Source: Thiocapsa sp. KS1 (GTDB lineage: Bacteria; Pseudomonadota; Gammaproteobacteria; Chromatiales; Chromatiaceae). Taken from it: DNA of 40,128 nucleotides. Below are positions 1 to 8,841 of the stretch, in pieces (positions within the stretch are counted from its first letter, which is position 1; the number at the start of each line of letters is the position of its first letter). A model generated the notes under the pieces. It had not been told where the DNA came from. It did not search any database and worked only from the letters and a program-made list of their open reading frames with translations. The stretch lies in contig NZ_LN848257.1 of the NCBI RefSeq assembly GCF_001499735.1, positions 4,829,091 through 4,869,218 of the forward strand. Reading direction: 5' to 3'. A program made the translations under genes and the position numbers.

Positions 1-40
1 CGCAGCGCAGCGCAGCGCAGCGCAGCGCAGCGCAGCGCAG
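1..40. repeat. CGCAG pentanucleotide tandem array
   Basis: Eight uninterrupted copies of CGCAG open the window. The array may extend further left. It is followed by a short degenerate stretch and then by heptamer arrays. No gene is visible in it. Confidence 0.9.
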
Positions 41-51
41 CTACAGCGCAG

Positions 52-121
52 CACCAGCCACCAGCCACCAGCCACCAGCCACCAGCCACCAGCCACCAGC
101 CGCCAGCTGCCAGCCACCAGG
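52..121. repeat. CCACCAG heptamer tandem array
   Basis: About ten copies of a 7-bp unit CCACCAG, the last ones degenerate (CGCCAGC, TGCCAGC). Read on the other strand the unit is CTGGTGG, close to the GCTGGAG unit repeated at 33064-33119. It is part of a set of related heptamer arrays in this window. Confidence 0.85.
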
Positions 122-141
122 TGATGGACTAAAGTCTGATA

Positions 142-229
142 GCCGGAAGCCGGAAGCCGGAAGCCGGAGGCAGGAGGCAGGAGGCAGGAGGCAGGAGGCA
201 AAAGGCAAAAGGCAAAAGGCAAAAGCGCA
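142..229. repeat. Drifting heptamer array upstream of the LysR gene
   Basis: Blocks of 7-bp units follow one another: GCCGGAA about four times, GCAGGAG about four to five times, then GCAAAAG about four times. The unit changes by substitutions while the 7-bp period is kept. The array ends about 20 bp before the GTG start of the LysR gene, so it fills most of that gene's upstream region. Confidence 0.85.
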
Positions 230-250
230 ACCCAACGAGGAACGACCCGC

Positions 251-1204
251 GTGCATGTCTCGCTCCGACAACTCAAGGTCTTCGAGGCGGTTGCGCGTCA
301 TCTCAGCTATACGCGCGCTGCGGAGGAGCTGCATCTCAGCCAGCCTGCAGTCTCCATGCAGGTGCGTCAGCTCGAGGAGGAGGCCGGGCTGCCGCTGTTC
401 GAGCGGATCGGCAATCGCATCCTGTTGACCGAGGCCGGTCGAGAGGTCTACGACTACGGCCGAACCATCAACAGTGCCTTGCAGGAGATGGAAGAGGTGC
501 TCGAGTCCCTGAAAGGGGTCAGTCGCGGTCGTCTTCACCTTGCGGTTGCGAGCACGGTCAACTACTTCGCGCCGCGCCTCCTGGCGATCTTCCAGCAGCG
601 CTACCCGGGGATCGGACTTCAGCTCGACGTCACCAATCGCGAGCAGCTGGTGCGCATGCTGTACGACAACACGGTCGATCTGGTGCTGATGGGCGTGCCT
701 CCGACGGACATGGAGGTCGAGTCCGAGGCGTTCATGGAGAATCCGCTGGTGGTGATTGCGCCGCCGGATCATCCGCTTGCGCACGAACGGGCCATCAGTC
801 CAGCGCGTCTGGCGGACGAGGTTTTCGTGATGCGCGAGCCCGGCTCGGGCACGCGCCAGACGATGGAGCGCTTTTTCGGCGAGCGTGGTCTGACCATCCG
901 CCACGGGATGCAGATGACCCGCAACGAGGCCGTGAAACAGGCCGTGCGCTCGGGTCTCGGTCTGAGCGTCGTGTCCTTGCATACCATCGAGCTGGAGCTC
1001 GAGACGCGTCGCCTGGTGACCTTGGATGTCGAGGGGTTTCCCGATCGACGTCAGTGGTATCTGGTCTCTCGCCGGGGCAAGCGGCTCTCGCCGGCGGCCA
1101 ATGCCTTTCGCGAGTTCGTTCTGACGGAGGCTGCTCTGATTGCCCCGCCGATCTTTTTCGAGGCCGGGGCGACTCTGTCGCCTGTGTCGAGTCCCGGCCG
1201 CTAG
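251..1204 (+). CDS. cbbR: LysR-family transcriptional regulator, CbbR-like
   Basis: A 317-residue LysR-type regulator. Residues 1-60 form the winged helix-turn-helix (SLRQLKVFEAVARH, then LHLSQPAVSMQVRQLEEE), and residues about 90-295 the periplasmic-binding-like effector domain. The N-terminal wording and the EVLESLKG linker resemble CbbR, the activator of Calvin-cycle genes in autotrophic Proteobacteria. The start is GTG with GAGGA about 11 bp upstream; initiation further left would run into the tandem repeats. No RuBisCO genes are visible next to it, so the CbbR assignment rests on sequence resemblance. It could instead be a paralogous LysR regulator with another target. Ligand binding (NADPH or cycle intermediates in known CbbRs) cannot be judged here. 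Confidence 0.75.
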   Translation: MHVSLRQLKVFEAVARHLSYTRAAEELHLSQPAVSMQVRQLEEEAGLPLFERIGNRILLTEAGREVYDYGRTINSALQEMEEVLESLKGVSRGRLHLAVASTVNYFAPRLLAIFQQRYPGIGLQLDVTNREQLVRMLYDNTVDLVLMGVPPTDMEVESEAFMENPLVVIAPPDHPLAHERAISPARLADEVFVMREPGSGTRQTMERFFGERGLTIRHGMQMTRNEAVKQAVRSGLGLSVVSLHTIELELETRRLVTLDVEGFPDRRQWYLVSRRGKRLSPAANAFREFVLTEAALIAPPIFFEAGATLSPVSSPGR

Positions 1205-1286
1205 GGGTCAATGCCGAGCGGCGATCCCGTCGCATTGAAGAACCGGCTCGGCGCCTGCGATCTTGATCAAGACTCGGGAGTTGACG

Positions 1287-2585
1287 ATGTCGTTGTCGAG
1301 CGTTCTGCGGACCCTCATCCTCGCCTGGCTGTCGGCCGCCTCCGCGATCGTCCCTGCTGCATCGCCTGATCCGCGCGCCGATCAGGCTCCGGAATGGGTG
1401 GTCACGGATGCCGGCGGCGAGTCGCGCGTCCCGCTCTACGTCTTCTGGTCCAAGACCTGTCCGCACTGCAAGGCCGCACTGGGTTTTCTCGACACCCTGC
1501 GCGAGGAGGAACCCTGGATCCAGGTCCGTTCCTACGAGTTGGCTGCCGATCGTGCGCATGTCCAGCGCTACGTCGAGATGGCCCGAGCGCTGGGCGAGGA
1601 GGCCCGCTCGGTTCCGGCCTTCTTTGTTTGCGGGCGGATGCTGACCGGTTTCGACGACGCCGACGGGGTCGGAGCACAGCTCGTCGGGCTCGCGCGATTC
1701 TGTCGTCAGGTCGCGGGGCAGGGCGGCGCAGTCGGTACTCCGGGTTCGGTGCCGCCCCCGCCGCAGAGCATCCAGGTGCCGCTCCTGGGGGCACTGGACC
1801 CCGCCGCCATGTCGCTGCCCGTATTCACGCTGGTGCTGGCCGGACTCGATGCCTTCAATCCCTGTGCCTTCTTTGTCCTCTTCTTCCTGCTGAGCTTGAT
1901 GGTCCATGCCCGCAGTCGGGCGCGGATGCTCCTGATCGGCGGCACCTTCGTACTCTTTTCCGGGTTGGTCTATTTCTTCTTCATGGCCGCATGGCTGAAT
2001 CTTTTCCTGGTCGTCGGCGGGGCGGCGGTCGTGACGACGGTCGCCGGGCTGGTTGCGCTCGTGGTCGGCGGGTTGAACGTAAAGGACTATGTCTTCTTTC
2101 GTCGGGGACCGAGCCTCTCGATCCCGGACCATGCCAAGCCCGGACTGTTCGCGCGAATGCGCCGCCTGCTCGCGTCCGACCGTCTCGGGGCCATGTTGAT
2201 CGGAACGCTGGTTCTGGCACTGGCGGCGAACAGCTACGAGCTGCTCTGCACCGCGGGCTTTCCGATGGTCTACACGCGTGCGCTTACGCTGCATGAGCTC
2301 TCGGTGCCGGCCTATTACGGCTACCTGGGACTCTACAACCTCGTTTACGTGCTGCCGCTTCTGGGCATCGTCCTGGTCTTCACCTTCACGCTGGGTGCGA
2401 GAAAGCTGACGGAACGTCAGGGTCGTCTCCTGAAGCTCCTCTCGGGGCTCATGATGCTGGGTCTCGGCGCGGTGATGCTGCTTGCGCCCGAGCTGCTCGT
2501 CCATCCCCGGGTCGGTGTGCTTCTGCTGCTCGTCGCCGTCGGAGGGACGGCCGTGATCGCGGTCTTCGACAAGACCGCTGCCTGA
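1287..2585 (+). CDS. Thioredoxin-like domain fused to DsbD/CcdA-type membrane domain
   Basis: A 432-residue membrane protein. Residues 1-25 look like a signal peptide. Residues about 45-145 form a thioredoxin fold with a CPHC active site (Cys58, Cys61). From about residue 175 there are six or more hydrophobic segments with an NPCAFF motif (Cys193) and a second intramembrane cysteine (Cys321, in LLCTAGFP). This is the cysteine pattern of CcdA/DsbD electron conduits. It probably passes cytoplasmic reducing power across the membrane to periplasmic thiols. The domain order (thioredoxin first) differs from E. coli DsbD, where the thioredoxin domain is C-terminal. The start chosen has GGGAG just upstream; an in-frame ATG at 1263 would add eight residues. 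The substrate is unknown; c-type cytochrome maturation is one possibility. Confidence 0.75.
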   Translation: MSLSSVLRTLILAWLSAASAIVPAASPDPRADQAPEWVVTDAGGESRVPLYVFWSKTCPHCKAALGFLDTLREEEPWIQVRSYELAADRAHVQRYVEMARALGEEARSVPAFFVCGRMLTGFDDADGVGAQLVGLARFCRQVAGQGGAVGTPGSVPPPPQSIQVPLLGALDPAAMSLPVFTLVLAGLDAFNPCAFFVLFFLLSLMVHARSRARMLLIGGTFVLFSGLVYFFFMAAWLNLFLVVGGAAVVTTVAGLVALVVGGLNVKDYVFFRRGPSLSIPDHAKPGLFARMRRLLASDRLGAMLIGTLVLALAANSYELLCTAGFPMVYTRALTLHELSVPAYYGYLGLYNLVYVLPLLGIVLVFTFTLGARKLTERQGRLLKLLSGLMMLGLGAVMLLAPELLVHPRVGVLLLLVAVGGTAVIAVFDKTAA

Positions 2586-2604
2586 GCCGGGTGGGTCCGT
2601 CGTA

Positions 2605-2618
2605 CACGCTCGAGCGTG
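2605..2618. promoter_or_regulatory. Perfect 14-bp palindrome upstream of dxs
   Basis: CACGCTCGAGCGTG is a perfect palindrome in the 158-bp gap between the thioredoxin-DsbD gene and dxs. It could be an operator or part of a terminator, but it has no loop and no T-tract. The function is unknown. Confidence 0.3.
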
Positions 2619-2743
2619 ATCGCTCGTTCGGCTTCGGCGCGGCTCGACGCCGACGGCGGTCAGGCGGCGTCGACGATGATCTTGTCCTTTAGCAGCCGCG
2701 CGGCGATTCGTCTAAACTAACCGACCGTCTCAGCTATGCGCGA

Positions 2744-4729
2744 ATGCCGACCATGCCCGACCGCCCTTCGAGTGACTCCGGTATCACCCTGCACCGCTAT
2801 CCGTTGCTGGCTTCGATCGACTCCCCGGCGGATCTGCGCGCCCTGCCGGAGCATCTGTTGCCGTCGGTGGTCAACGAGCTGCGGGGTTTCCTCGTCGACA
2901 CCGTCTCGCAGACCGGCGGTCACCTTGCCGCCGGCCTCGGCGTGGTCGAGTTGACGGTCGGTCTGCACTACGTCTTCGACACCCCCGGCGATCGGCTGGT
3001 CTGGGACGTCGGCCATCAGGCCTACCCGCACAAGATCCTGACCGGGCGGCGCGATCGCATGCCCAGCTTACGCCAGAAAGACGGACTCTCGGGTTTCCCC
3101 AAACGCTGCGAAAGCGATTACGACTGCTTCGGTGTCGGTCATTCCAGCACCTCGATCAGTGCGGCGCTCGGGATGGCCTTGGCCGCGAAACAGCGCGGCG
3201 AGCATCGCGACGTGGTCGCCGTCATCGGCGACGGGGCGCTGAGCGCCGGCATGGCGTTCGAGGCATTGAACCACGCGGGCTCGATGGATATCGATCTGGT
3301 CGTCATCCTCAACGACAACGAGATGTCCATCTCGCCGCCGGTCGGGGCCATCACCAACCATCTCGCACGCCTGCTGTCCGGCAAGATCTACACCACCATG
3401 CGCGAGGGCAGTAAGACCGCCCTGCGCGGGATGCCGCAGCTGCGTCACCTGGTCGGACGCTGGGAAGAGCACATGAAGGGCATGTTGATGCCGAGCACCC
3501 TGTTCGAGGAGCTCGGGTTCAACTATATCGGCCCGATCGACGGTCACGACGTCCATTCGGTGGTCAAGACGTTGCGCAACATCAAGGAGATGCGCGGTCA
3601 GCGCTTCCTGCACGTCGTGACCCAGAAGGGCCACGGCTACGAGCCCGCCGAAGGCCAACCCGTGACCTATCACGGCGTCACCCCGTTCGATCGGCACACC
3701 GGCGAGCTGCGCAAGGGGGCGTCCAAGGGGCCGACCTATACCCAGATCTTCGGCGCATGGCTCTGCGACACCGCCGAGCGGGACGCGCGTCTGGTCGGCA
3801 TCACCCCGGCCATGTGCGAAGGCTCGGGCCTGACCGTCTTCTCCAAACGCTTCCCGGACCGGTATTTCGACGTCGGCATCGCCGAGCAGCATGCCGTCAC
3901 GCTGGCGGCGGGCATGGCCTGCGAAGGTCTCAAGCCCGTGGTCGCCATCTATTCGAGCTTCCTGCAACGTGCCTATGACCAGTTGATCCACGACGTCTGT
4001 CTCCAAGATCTGGACGTCACCTTCGCGGTGGATCGCGGCGGCCTGGTCGGCGCGGACGGGGCGACCCATGCCGGGAGCTTCGATCTGAGCTTCAGCCGAC
4101 CGCTGCCGAAGCTGATCATCATGGCCCCGGCGGACGAGAACGAGTGCCGCCGGATGCTGCGGACCGCATTCGAATATCCGGGGCCGGCGATGGTGCGCTA
4201 TCCGCGCGGAGGCGGACCGGGCGTGCCGATCGACCCGGATGCGCCGGCGCTCCCGATCGGACAGGGCGAGGTCGTCAGACGTGGGTGCGGGGTCGCTCTG
4301 CTCGCCTTCGGAAGCATGGTGACGCCTGCCTTGGCGGCGGCGGAATCCCTGAACGCGACCGTCGCCAACATGCGCTTCGTCAAGCCGCTCGACGGAGCGC
4401 TGATTCGGGAGTTGGCCGAGGGCCATGATCTTCTGATCACGGTCGAGGAGAACGCGATTGCAGGCGGTGCCGGGAGCGCGGTCGCCGAGTGGATGTCCGC
4501 GGAGGGCATCGAGATCCCCTGTGTCCACCTCGGTCTGCCGGATCGCTACATCGATCATGCCGAGCATGCCCAGCAGCTCGCCGCCTGCGGTCTGGATGCC
4601 GGCGGTATCCGTGCCTCGGTGCAGGAGGCTTACGGGGCTCGCTTCCCGGATCGCACCCTTCCCGATGTCTCGCAAGCCGGTTATCCGGATCAGGCGCCGG
4701 CACGTCAGCAGGGCGTCGGCGCTGCATGA
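2744..4729 (+). CDS. dxs: 1-deoxy-D-xylulose-5-phosphate synthase
   Basis: A 661-residue thiamine-diphosphate enzyme that condenses pyruvate and glyceraldehyde 3-phosphate to DXP, the first step of the MEP isoprenoid pathway. In a phototroph this pathway feeds carotenoid, phytol and quinone synthesis. Visible motifs are the ThDP/metal motif GDG (162-164) followed by NDNEMS near 190, the GHSSTS segment near 132, and the transketolase glutamate in GIAEQHAV (about E381). The length is slightly above the usual 620-640 because of both termini. ATG at 2744 is used; a second ATG lies 9 bp downstream. The stop overlaps the start of the next gene by 4 bp (ATGA), indicating translational coupling. Confidence 0.95.
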   Translation: MPTMPDRPSSDSGITLHRYPLLASIDSPADLRALPEHLLPSVVNELRGFLVDTVSQTGGHLAAGLGVVELTVGLHYVFDTPGDRLVWDVGHQAYPHKILTGRRDRMPSLRQKDGLSGFPKRCESDYDCFGVGHSSTSISAALGMALAAKQRGEHRDVVAVIGDGALSAGMAFEALNHAGSMDIDLVVILNDNEMSISPPVGAITNHLARLLSGKIYTTMREGSKTALRGMPQLRHLVGRWEEHMKGMLMPSTLFEELGFNYIGPIDGHDVHSVVKTLRNIKEMRGQRFLHVVTQKGHGYEPAEGQPVTYHGVTPFDRHTGELRKGASKGPTYTQIFGAWLCDTAERDARLVGITPAMCEGSGLTVFSKRFPDRYFDVGIAEQHAVTLAAGMACEGLKPVVAIYSSFLQRAYDQLIHDVCLQDLDVTFAVDRGGLVGADGATHAGSFDLSFSRPLPKLIIMAPADENECRRMLRTAFEYPGPAMVRYPRGGGPGVPIDPDAPALPIGQGEVVRRGCGVALLAFGSMVTPALAAAESLNATVANMRFVKPLDGALIRELAEGHDLLITVEENAIAGGAGSAVAEWMSAEGIEIPCVHLGLPDRYIDHAEHAQQLAACGLDAGGIRASVQEAYGARFPDRTLPDVSQAGYPDQAPARQQGVGAA

Positions 4730-6141
4730 GGCGTCTGCTCGGCGGTGCGATCGTCGCGGTCGCACTCCTCCTCGGGCTGATCCTCATGCTCGGGCCGTTT
4801 GCGCTCGGGCACCTGGCCCGGATCGGCTACGATCGTCTCGTGGCCGACCTCATGTCGGGGTCGCCTGGAGCGACGATCCTGCAGAACAGCTATCGACGCG
4901 GCTGGTTCATCTCCAGCGCCGCGTTCGAGGTCCTGATCCCCGCCGATCCGGGGTCGGCACCACCGTCTTCACCCACGCGGATTCGCCTCGACAGTCGTAT
5001 CGAGCAGGGACCCGGGCTCTGGCTCGCCTCCCGGTTTCCGCCGGTTTTTGGTCGGGTCCACACCCGGGTCGAGCTTCAAGGGTTGCCCGTTGCACTGCCT
5101 GCGCTACCCGTGACCATCGATCTGCATCTCGACGGCTCGGGCCTGGTGCGCCTGAACGTGCCGCCGGGCGAGACCGTCGCGACCGCCGATGTGCTCGGCC
5201 TGCGGCATTCGGCCATTGACGGCGAGCTGCGGATCGGATCGAGCCGCCGGACACTTGCGGCCCGATTCGGGCTGGCCGAGCTCGCTCTGCTGAGTCCGAC
5301 CGGGCCGCTCGCGCGTTTCTCCGATCTGCGATTCGAGAGCGAGCGGCCGGATCGCACCTCGGGTACGGGGCGTCTCGATGTCGCCGGCGTCGAGCTGGCC
5401 GGCGTCGAGGCTGCGCCCGGCGCACAGAAAGGGCTCCGGATCGACGGACTTGCGGCGACGCTGTCCGGAAACATCCGTGAAGGGCTCCTTGATCTGAGGC
5501 TGCTGGTGTCCACGCGGGCGTCGGCCACGGCGCGAGACGCCTTCGGTCCATCGCAGATCGGCCTCTCGGGCGAGCGCTTGGACATGGCCGCCCTCGAGGA
5601 TCTGGCCGAGGGGCTCCGCGCGCTCGGCTCGGGCCAGGTCGCTCAGGAGATGCAGGGTCTCGTCACCGCCGGCCTGATCGCCGGCCTGGTCCCGCGTTTC
5701 GTCGAGCGCGCGGCGCGGATCGCGGTCGAGCCGATGCGGATCGAGACCGCCGACGGCCCGGCCGTCGGTCGGCTTGATCTGCGTTTGGAACCAGGTGCCG
5801 ACACGCCGAATTGGTTGACCAGCGACACCGGGGATTGGCTGTCCCTGTTGCGTGCCGACGGCGAGCTGGAGCTGCCCGAGACCGTCGCACTGGCTTGGCT
5901 GGGGCGCAGCATCGAGGAGGAGGCCGGGGACGAGACCCTGTCCGCGTCGTCGCCGGCGTTCGAGCCGGTCGGGGCGCAACCGGCGGCAGCGGTCCAAGCG
6001 GTACCCTCGGAAGCCCGCGCATTGCTCGAGGGCTGGATCAGCGATGGCTGGGTCTCCCGGCGCGGCGATCGTCTTGCGTCCGCCCTGCGTCTGGGCGACG
6101 GACTCTTGACCATCAACGGCAAAACGGTGCCGCTGCGTTAG
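4726..6141 (+). CDS. DUF945 (YdgA-like) membrane-anchored protein
   Basis: A 471-residue protein with a single N-terminal membrane segment (residues about 5-27) and a long, probably periplasmic, beta-rich region. The [10 protein letters not shown] segment near residue 50 and the overall layout match the DUF945/YdgA family, whose biochemical role is unclear. The last 90 residues are acidic and alanine-rich with a short C-terminal domain. The start is set by the ATGA overlap with dxs, so the two genes are probably cotranscribed, although no functional link to isoprenoid synthesis is visible. Confidence 0.7.
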   Translation: MRRLLGGAIVAVALLLGLILMLGPFALGHLARIGYDRLVADLMSGSPGATILQNSYRRGWFISSAAFEVLIPADPGSAPPSSPTRIRLDSRIEQGPGLWLASRFPPVFGRVHTRVELQGLPVALPALPVTIDLHLDGSGLVRLNVPPGETVATADVLGLRHSAIDGELRIGSSRRTLAARFGLAELALLSPTGPLARFSDLRFESERPDRTSGTGRLDVAGVELAGVEAAPGAQKGLRIDGLAATLSGNIREGLLDLRLLVSTRASATARDAFGPSQIGLSGERLDMAALEDLAEGLRALGSGQVAQEMQGLVTAGLIAGLVPRFVERAARIAVEPMRIETADGPAVGRLDLRLEPGADTPNWLTSDTGDWLSLLRADGELELPETVALAWLGRSIEEEAGDETLSASSPAFEPVGAQPAAAVQAVPSEARALLEGWISDGWVSRRGDRLASALRLGDGLLTINGKTVPLR

Positions 6142-6253
6142 ATCGCCGTAGGTTGGCGCCTGGTCCTCTTGATTGCACAAGGCTGGCGGCCCTCTCGAGG
6201 GTCACTTAAACTCGGCTTCGCAACCGCAAGGCGACGAGAGCGAGGCCAAGACC

Positions 6254-6691
6254 ATGACAACGACCGCCGGTTACGACCAGGACGTGATCGCTTGGGCGAA
6301 CGAGCAGGCGCGCTTGCTGCGTACCGGCCAGTTCGATCGGCTCGATATCGAGCATCTGGCCGAGGAGATCGAGGACGTAGGGAAAAGCGAGCAACGCGAG
6401 CTTGCGAGCCGTATGGCTGTGTTGTTGGCTCACCTGTTGAAGTGGCAGTTTCAGCCCGCGCGCCCCAGTCGGAGCTGGGACGCGACGATCCGTGTCCAGC
6501 GAGACGGTATTGCGCGTCGACTCCAACGCACACCCAGCCTGAGGCAAAGCCTCGATGATCCCGATTGGTGGCGCGATGCGTGGGACGACGCGCTTGCCAG
6601 GGCAATCGAAGAGACCGGGCTGAGCGATTTTCCGGACCAATGTCCCTGGCGCGTTGCCGAGATTCTTGATCCGAATTGGAAACCCGACTGA
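6254..6691 (+). CDS. DUF29 family protein
   Basis: A 145-residue soluble protein. The pattern YDQDVIAWANEQARLLR, then DIEHLAEEIEDVGKSE, then LLAHLLKWQFQP is characteristic of DUF29, a small helical family common in Cyanobacteria and Chromatiaceae and often present in many copies. No catalytic function is known. The ATG at 6254 is favoured because the family begins just before the YDxDxxxW segment. It sits alone, with no clear operon partner. Confidence 0.85.
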   Translation: MTTTAGYDQDVIAWANEQARLLRTGQFDRLDIEHLAEEIEDVGKSEQRELASRMAVLLAHLLKWQFQPARPSRSWDATIRVQRDGIARRLQRTPSLRQSLDDPDWWRDAWDDALARAIEETGLSDFPDQCPWRVAEILDPNWKPD

Positions 6692-6756
6692 TCCGGCCCT
6701 GCCGGGTTGTGGTTCTCCCCGCTCATTGCATCCGACAGATGTTGTTGATTTCCTGA

Positions 6757-7326
6757 TTATTCCCCCCGAATGCCGACCGACAGGCCGCTGATCGCGGCGG
6801 CTTGCTCGGGCGGGACTTGGGCTTCGAGGTGAAGAATGGCGCCGGGATCGAGCTTCGGCCCGCGCGCCAGGCGGAAGACGAGGCTCTCGCTCGCGGTGCC
6901 GTCTGCAAGGCCGACTTTTGCGACAACCGGCACCGGTGCCCCGGTCGCGACTTGCCAGGGGAGCGGATCCGGGATCGGGGCGACGATCTTGAGCAGCACG
7001 TCGAATCGTCCGGATCCTCTGTCGAAGCTCTGATGCGTCACGTTGAACGGACCCCGGCTCAGCGCGGCATCGAAGCTCCAGTGGATGTCGCCGGGCTTCG
7101 GCGTCGCGGAAGCGGAGGCCCCGGCCCCGGATTCCAGCTGTTGCAGACGGCGCGCCAGATCATCGACACGCTGCTCGAGTGCTTGAAGACGCGACGTTTC
7201 GGGCGTCGGGTCGGCCGCCTGGCCGGACGATGGCGTGGCTGCGAGCACGAGTCCGGACAGCACCAGTGCGGAGAATCCGATCGGGGCAAGATGCCGCATC
7301 GCGGGTGTCGGATGCTCTGGAGTCAT
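6757..7326 (-). CDS. Hypothetical periplasmic coiled-coil protein downstream of fccB
   Basis: A 189-residue protein that I do not recognise. It has a signal peptide (ending near GQAADP, residue about 38), a short leucine-heptad coiled coil at about 43-66 (RLQALEQRVDDLARRLQQLE), a low-complexity linker, and a globular beta-rich C-terminal domain of about 115 residues. The start has GAGGGA a few bases upstream. It follows fccB by 26 bp on the same strand, so it is probably the third gene of the fcc transcript. Periplasmic location and context allow a role in folding, anchoring or oligomerisation of the sulfide dehydrogenase, but this is inference only. Confidence 0.65.
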   Translation of the reverse strand: MTPEHPTPAMRHLAPIGFSALVLSGLVLAATPSSGQAADPTPETSRLQALEQRVDDLARRLQQLESGAGASASATPKPGDIHWSFDAALSRGPFNVTHQSFDRGSGRFDVLLKIVAPIPDPLPWQVATGAPVPVVAKVGLADGTASESLVFRLARGPKLDPGAILHLEAQVPPEQAAAISGLSVGIRGE

Positions 7327-7352
7327 GGTGTCCCTCGGTCGTCGTTCAGCGC

Positions 7353-8636
7353 TCAGGTAAACATATCGGAGGTGATGTTCCTGAACCAGTCCAGCGCGAA
7401 CTGCTGCTCCATCGCGCGCGTACGGGCGTCGGCATCGGCCGGCGAGACCCCGCCGGCACCAGGCACGTCGACGATCTTGCCGTCCTCGAGGCGGTAGACG
7501 CCCGCGACAGAGATCCCGTGCTCGGGGGCGATGATGCTGTAGCAGGTGTTGACATACGAGGGCGCGGGCGCCGGTTCGCCGTCGATCGCGGCGAGGATGG
7601 CGGCGGCGCAGACCTTGCCTTGGGAGTTGGCCGAGTATCCGGATTTGGGCATGACCCCGGCGATACAGGCATCCCCGATCACGTAGATGTCTTTATGGAT
7701 CGAGGATTCGAAGGTCCGCTGATCCACCGGACACCAGCCCGATTCATTCGCGAGTCCGGCAACTTGGGCCAAGGCGCCGGCCTTTTGATGCGGGATCAGG
7801 TTGATGACGTCGCCTTGATACTCCTCGAACGATCCGACCAAGGTTCGGGTCTCGGGATCGATCGCCTCGACGATGCCGCCCTGCGCCCCCGAGACCCATT
7901 CGATCATGTCGCCGTAATGCTCCTGCCAAGCGGCCTGGAAGAGTGCCTGTTTGGAGAAGGCGTCCTTGGCGTCCAGGATGACGATCTTGGATTTCGGCTT
8001 GTGGTTGGAGAAATAGTGCGCGACCTGCGCGGCGCGCTCGTAGGGACCGGGCGGGCACCGGAAGGGATTCGGCGGCGCGACGATATAGAAGACGCCCCCG
8101 TCATCCATCGCCTCCAATTGCTTGCGCAGCGTGCGGGTCTGCGGACCGGCCTTCCAGGCGTGCGGGATCTGCTCGGCGACCGCCTCGGACATCCCCTCGA
8201 TCGCATCCCAGTCGTAGGCGATGCCGGGGGAGACGACCAGTTTGTCGTAGGTGTAGCGATTGCCGCTCGCACCTTTGACGAGGTGCTGCGCCGGATCGAT
8301 CTCGACCACCGTATCTTGCATGACGGCAATTCCGCGCCGGGTCAGACCGCGATAGTCGAAGGTGAGACTCGCGAGGTCGCGCTCCCCGCCGAGCACCTCG
8401 TTGCTGAGCGGACATGAGATATAAACCGGATCCTTCTCGATGAGCGTCACGCGGATGCTCGGGTCGGACATGCTCAGATACTTGGCCGCGATGGTGCCGC
8501 CATAGCCTCCTCCGACGACCACAACCCGCGCTCTGGGAGGTGTTGCTGCGCCGAGTGCGATCCGGGGTGTGCTCGCGACCGCGGCCGTCGAGAGGATGGA
8601 TGTCGTCAGAAAGCCTCTACGGGTCAGGGTGCTCAT
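7353..8636 (-). CDS. fccB: Flavocytochrome c sulfide dehydrogenase, flavoprotein subunit
   Basis: A 427-residue periplasmic flavoprotein that oxidises sulfide and passes electrons to the FccA hemes. A Tat signal (TRRGFLT, residues 5-11) is followed by the FAD-binding GGGYGG (42-47). Cys75 in YISCPLSNE matches the cysteine that covalently holds FAD in the Allochromatium vinosum enzyme. Cys194 (NPFRCPPGP) and Cys365 (YVNTCYSII) match the redox-active disulfide pair. IGDACIAG (320-327) is the second FAD motif. All key residues are present and the length is normal. It lies 202 bp after fccA; in a compact operon the gap would be short, but here it is filled by two palindromic repeats. Confidence 0.95.
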   Translation of the reverse strand: MSTLTRRGFLTTSILSTAAVASTPRIALGAATPPRARVVVVGGGYGGTIAAKYLSMSDPSIRVTLIEKDPVYISCPLSNEVLGGERDLASLTFDYRGLTRRGIAVMQDTVVEIDPAQHLVKGASGNRYTYDKLVVSPGIAYDWDAIEGMSEAVAEQIPHAWKAGPQTRTLRKQLEAMDDGGVFYIVAPPNPFRCPPGPYERAAQVAHYFSNHKPKSKIVILDAKDAFSKQALFQAAWQEHYGDMIEWVSGAQGGIVEAIDPETRTLVGSFEEYQGDVINLIPHQKAGALAQVAGLANESGWCPVDQRTFESSIHKDIYVIGDACIAGVMPKSGYSANSQGKVCAAAILAAIDGEPAPAPSYVNTCYSIIAPEHGISVAGVYRLEDGKIVDVPGAGGVSPADADARTRAMEQQFALDWFRNITSDMFT

Positions 8637-8647
8637 CCTGCGATCCT

Positions 8648-8736
8648 CTTAAACCGCGCCCGGCGCGGTATGCGATGTCTTTCGATGGGATCGACCCCGG
8701 CAGACTTGACGACCGCTGGAGTCGGCGCGGTTTAAG
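8648..8736. repeat. Palindrome-bounded repeat element 1 between fccA and fccB
   Basis: An 89-bp segment bounded by a perfect 13-bp inverted repeat: CTTAAACCGCGCC at 8648-8660 and GGCGCGGTTTAAG at 8724-8736. Its left arm also forms a tight internal hairpin (CCGCGCC/GGCGCGG, 8654-8668). It starts 11 bp upstream of the fccB start codon. Confidence 0.8.
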
Positions 8737-8757
8737 ATATTAAAAAATATATTATTT
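8737..8757. other. 21-bp A/T spacer between the two repeat elements
   Basis: Nearly pure A and T (ATATTAAAAAATATATTATT and one more T, with no C or G) between the ends of the two palindromic elements, in a GC-rich genome. It could be a flexible or melting-prone site, or carry -10-like hexamers for fccB. The flanking arms GCGGTTTAA and TTAAACCGC can also pair with each other across it. Confidence 0.6.
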
Positions 8758-8841
8758 TAAACCGCGTCCCCGATAAGGGCTGTGGATGCACCAAACGTCG
8801 AGCTCACTCGACAATGAGCATCTTGTTCTGGACGCGGTTTA
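8758..8841. repeat. Palindrome-bounded repeat element 2; supplies the fccA stop codon
   Basis: An 84-bp segment bounded by a perfect 12-bp inverted repeat: TAAACCGCGTCC at 8758-8769 and GGACGCGGTTTA at 8830-8841. The ends are nearly the same as those of element 1, but the interiors differ. Its right-hand arm, read on the minus strand, begins TAA, which is the stop codon of fccA. Confidence 0.8.

Noticed and set aside
1-229. Repeat arrays at the left edge as a CRISPR array
   Set aside because: Units are 5-7 bp and directly adjacent, with no spacers of 25-40 bp and no cas genes.
795-2504. Long open frame on the minus strand across the LysR and thioredoxin-DsbD genes
   Set aside because: Composition (Arg, Gln, His-rich) and absence of domains fit an antisense shadow of high-GC coding DNA.
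3068-4765. Long antisense frame over dxs
   Set aside because: It mirrors a highly conserved gene on the plus strand and shows no domain.
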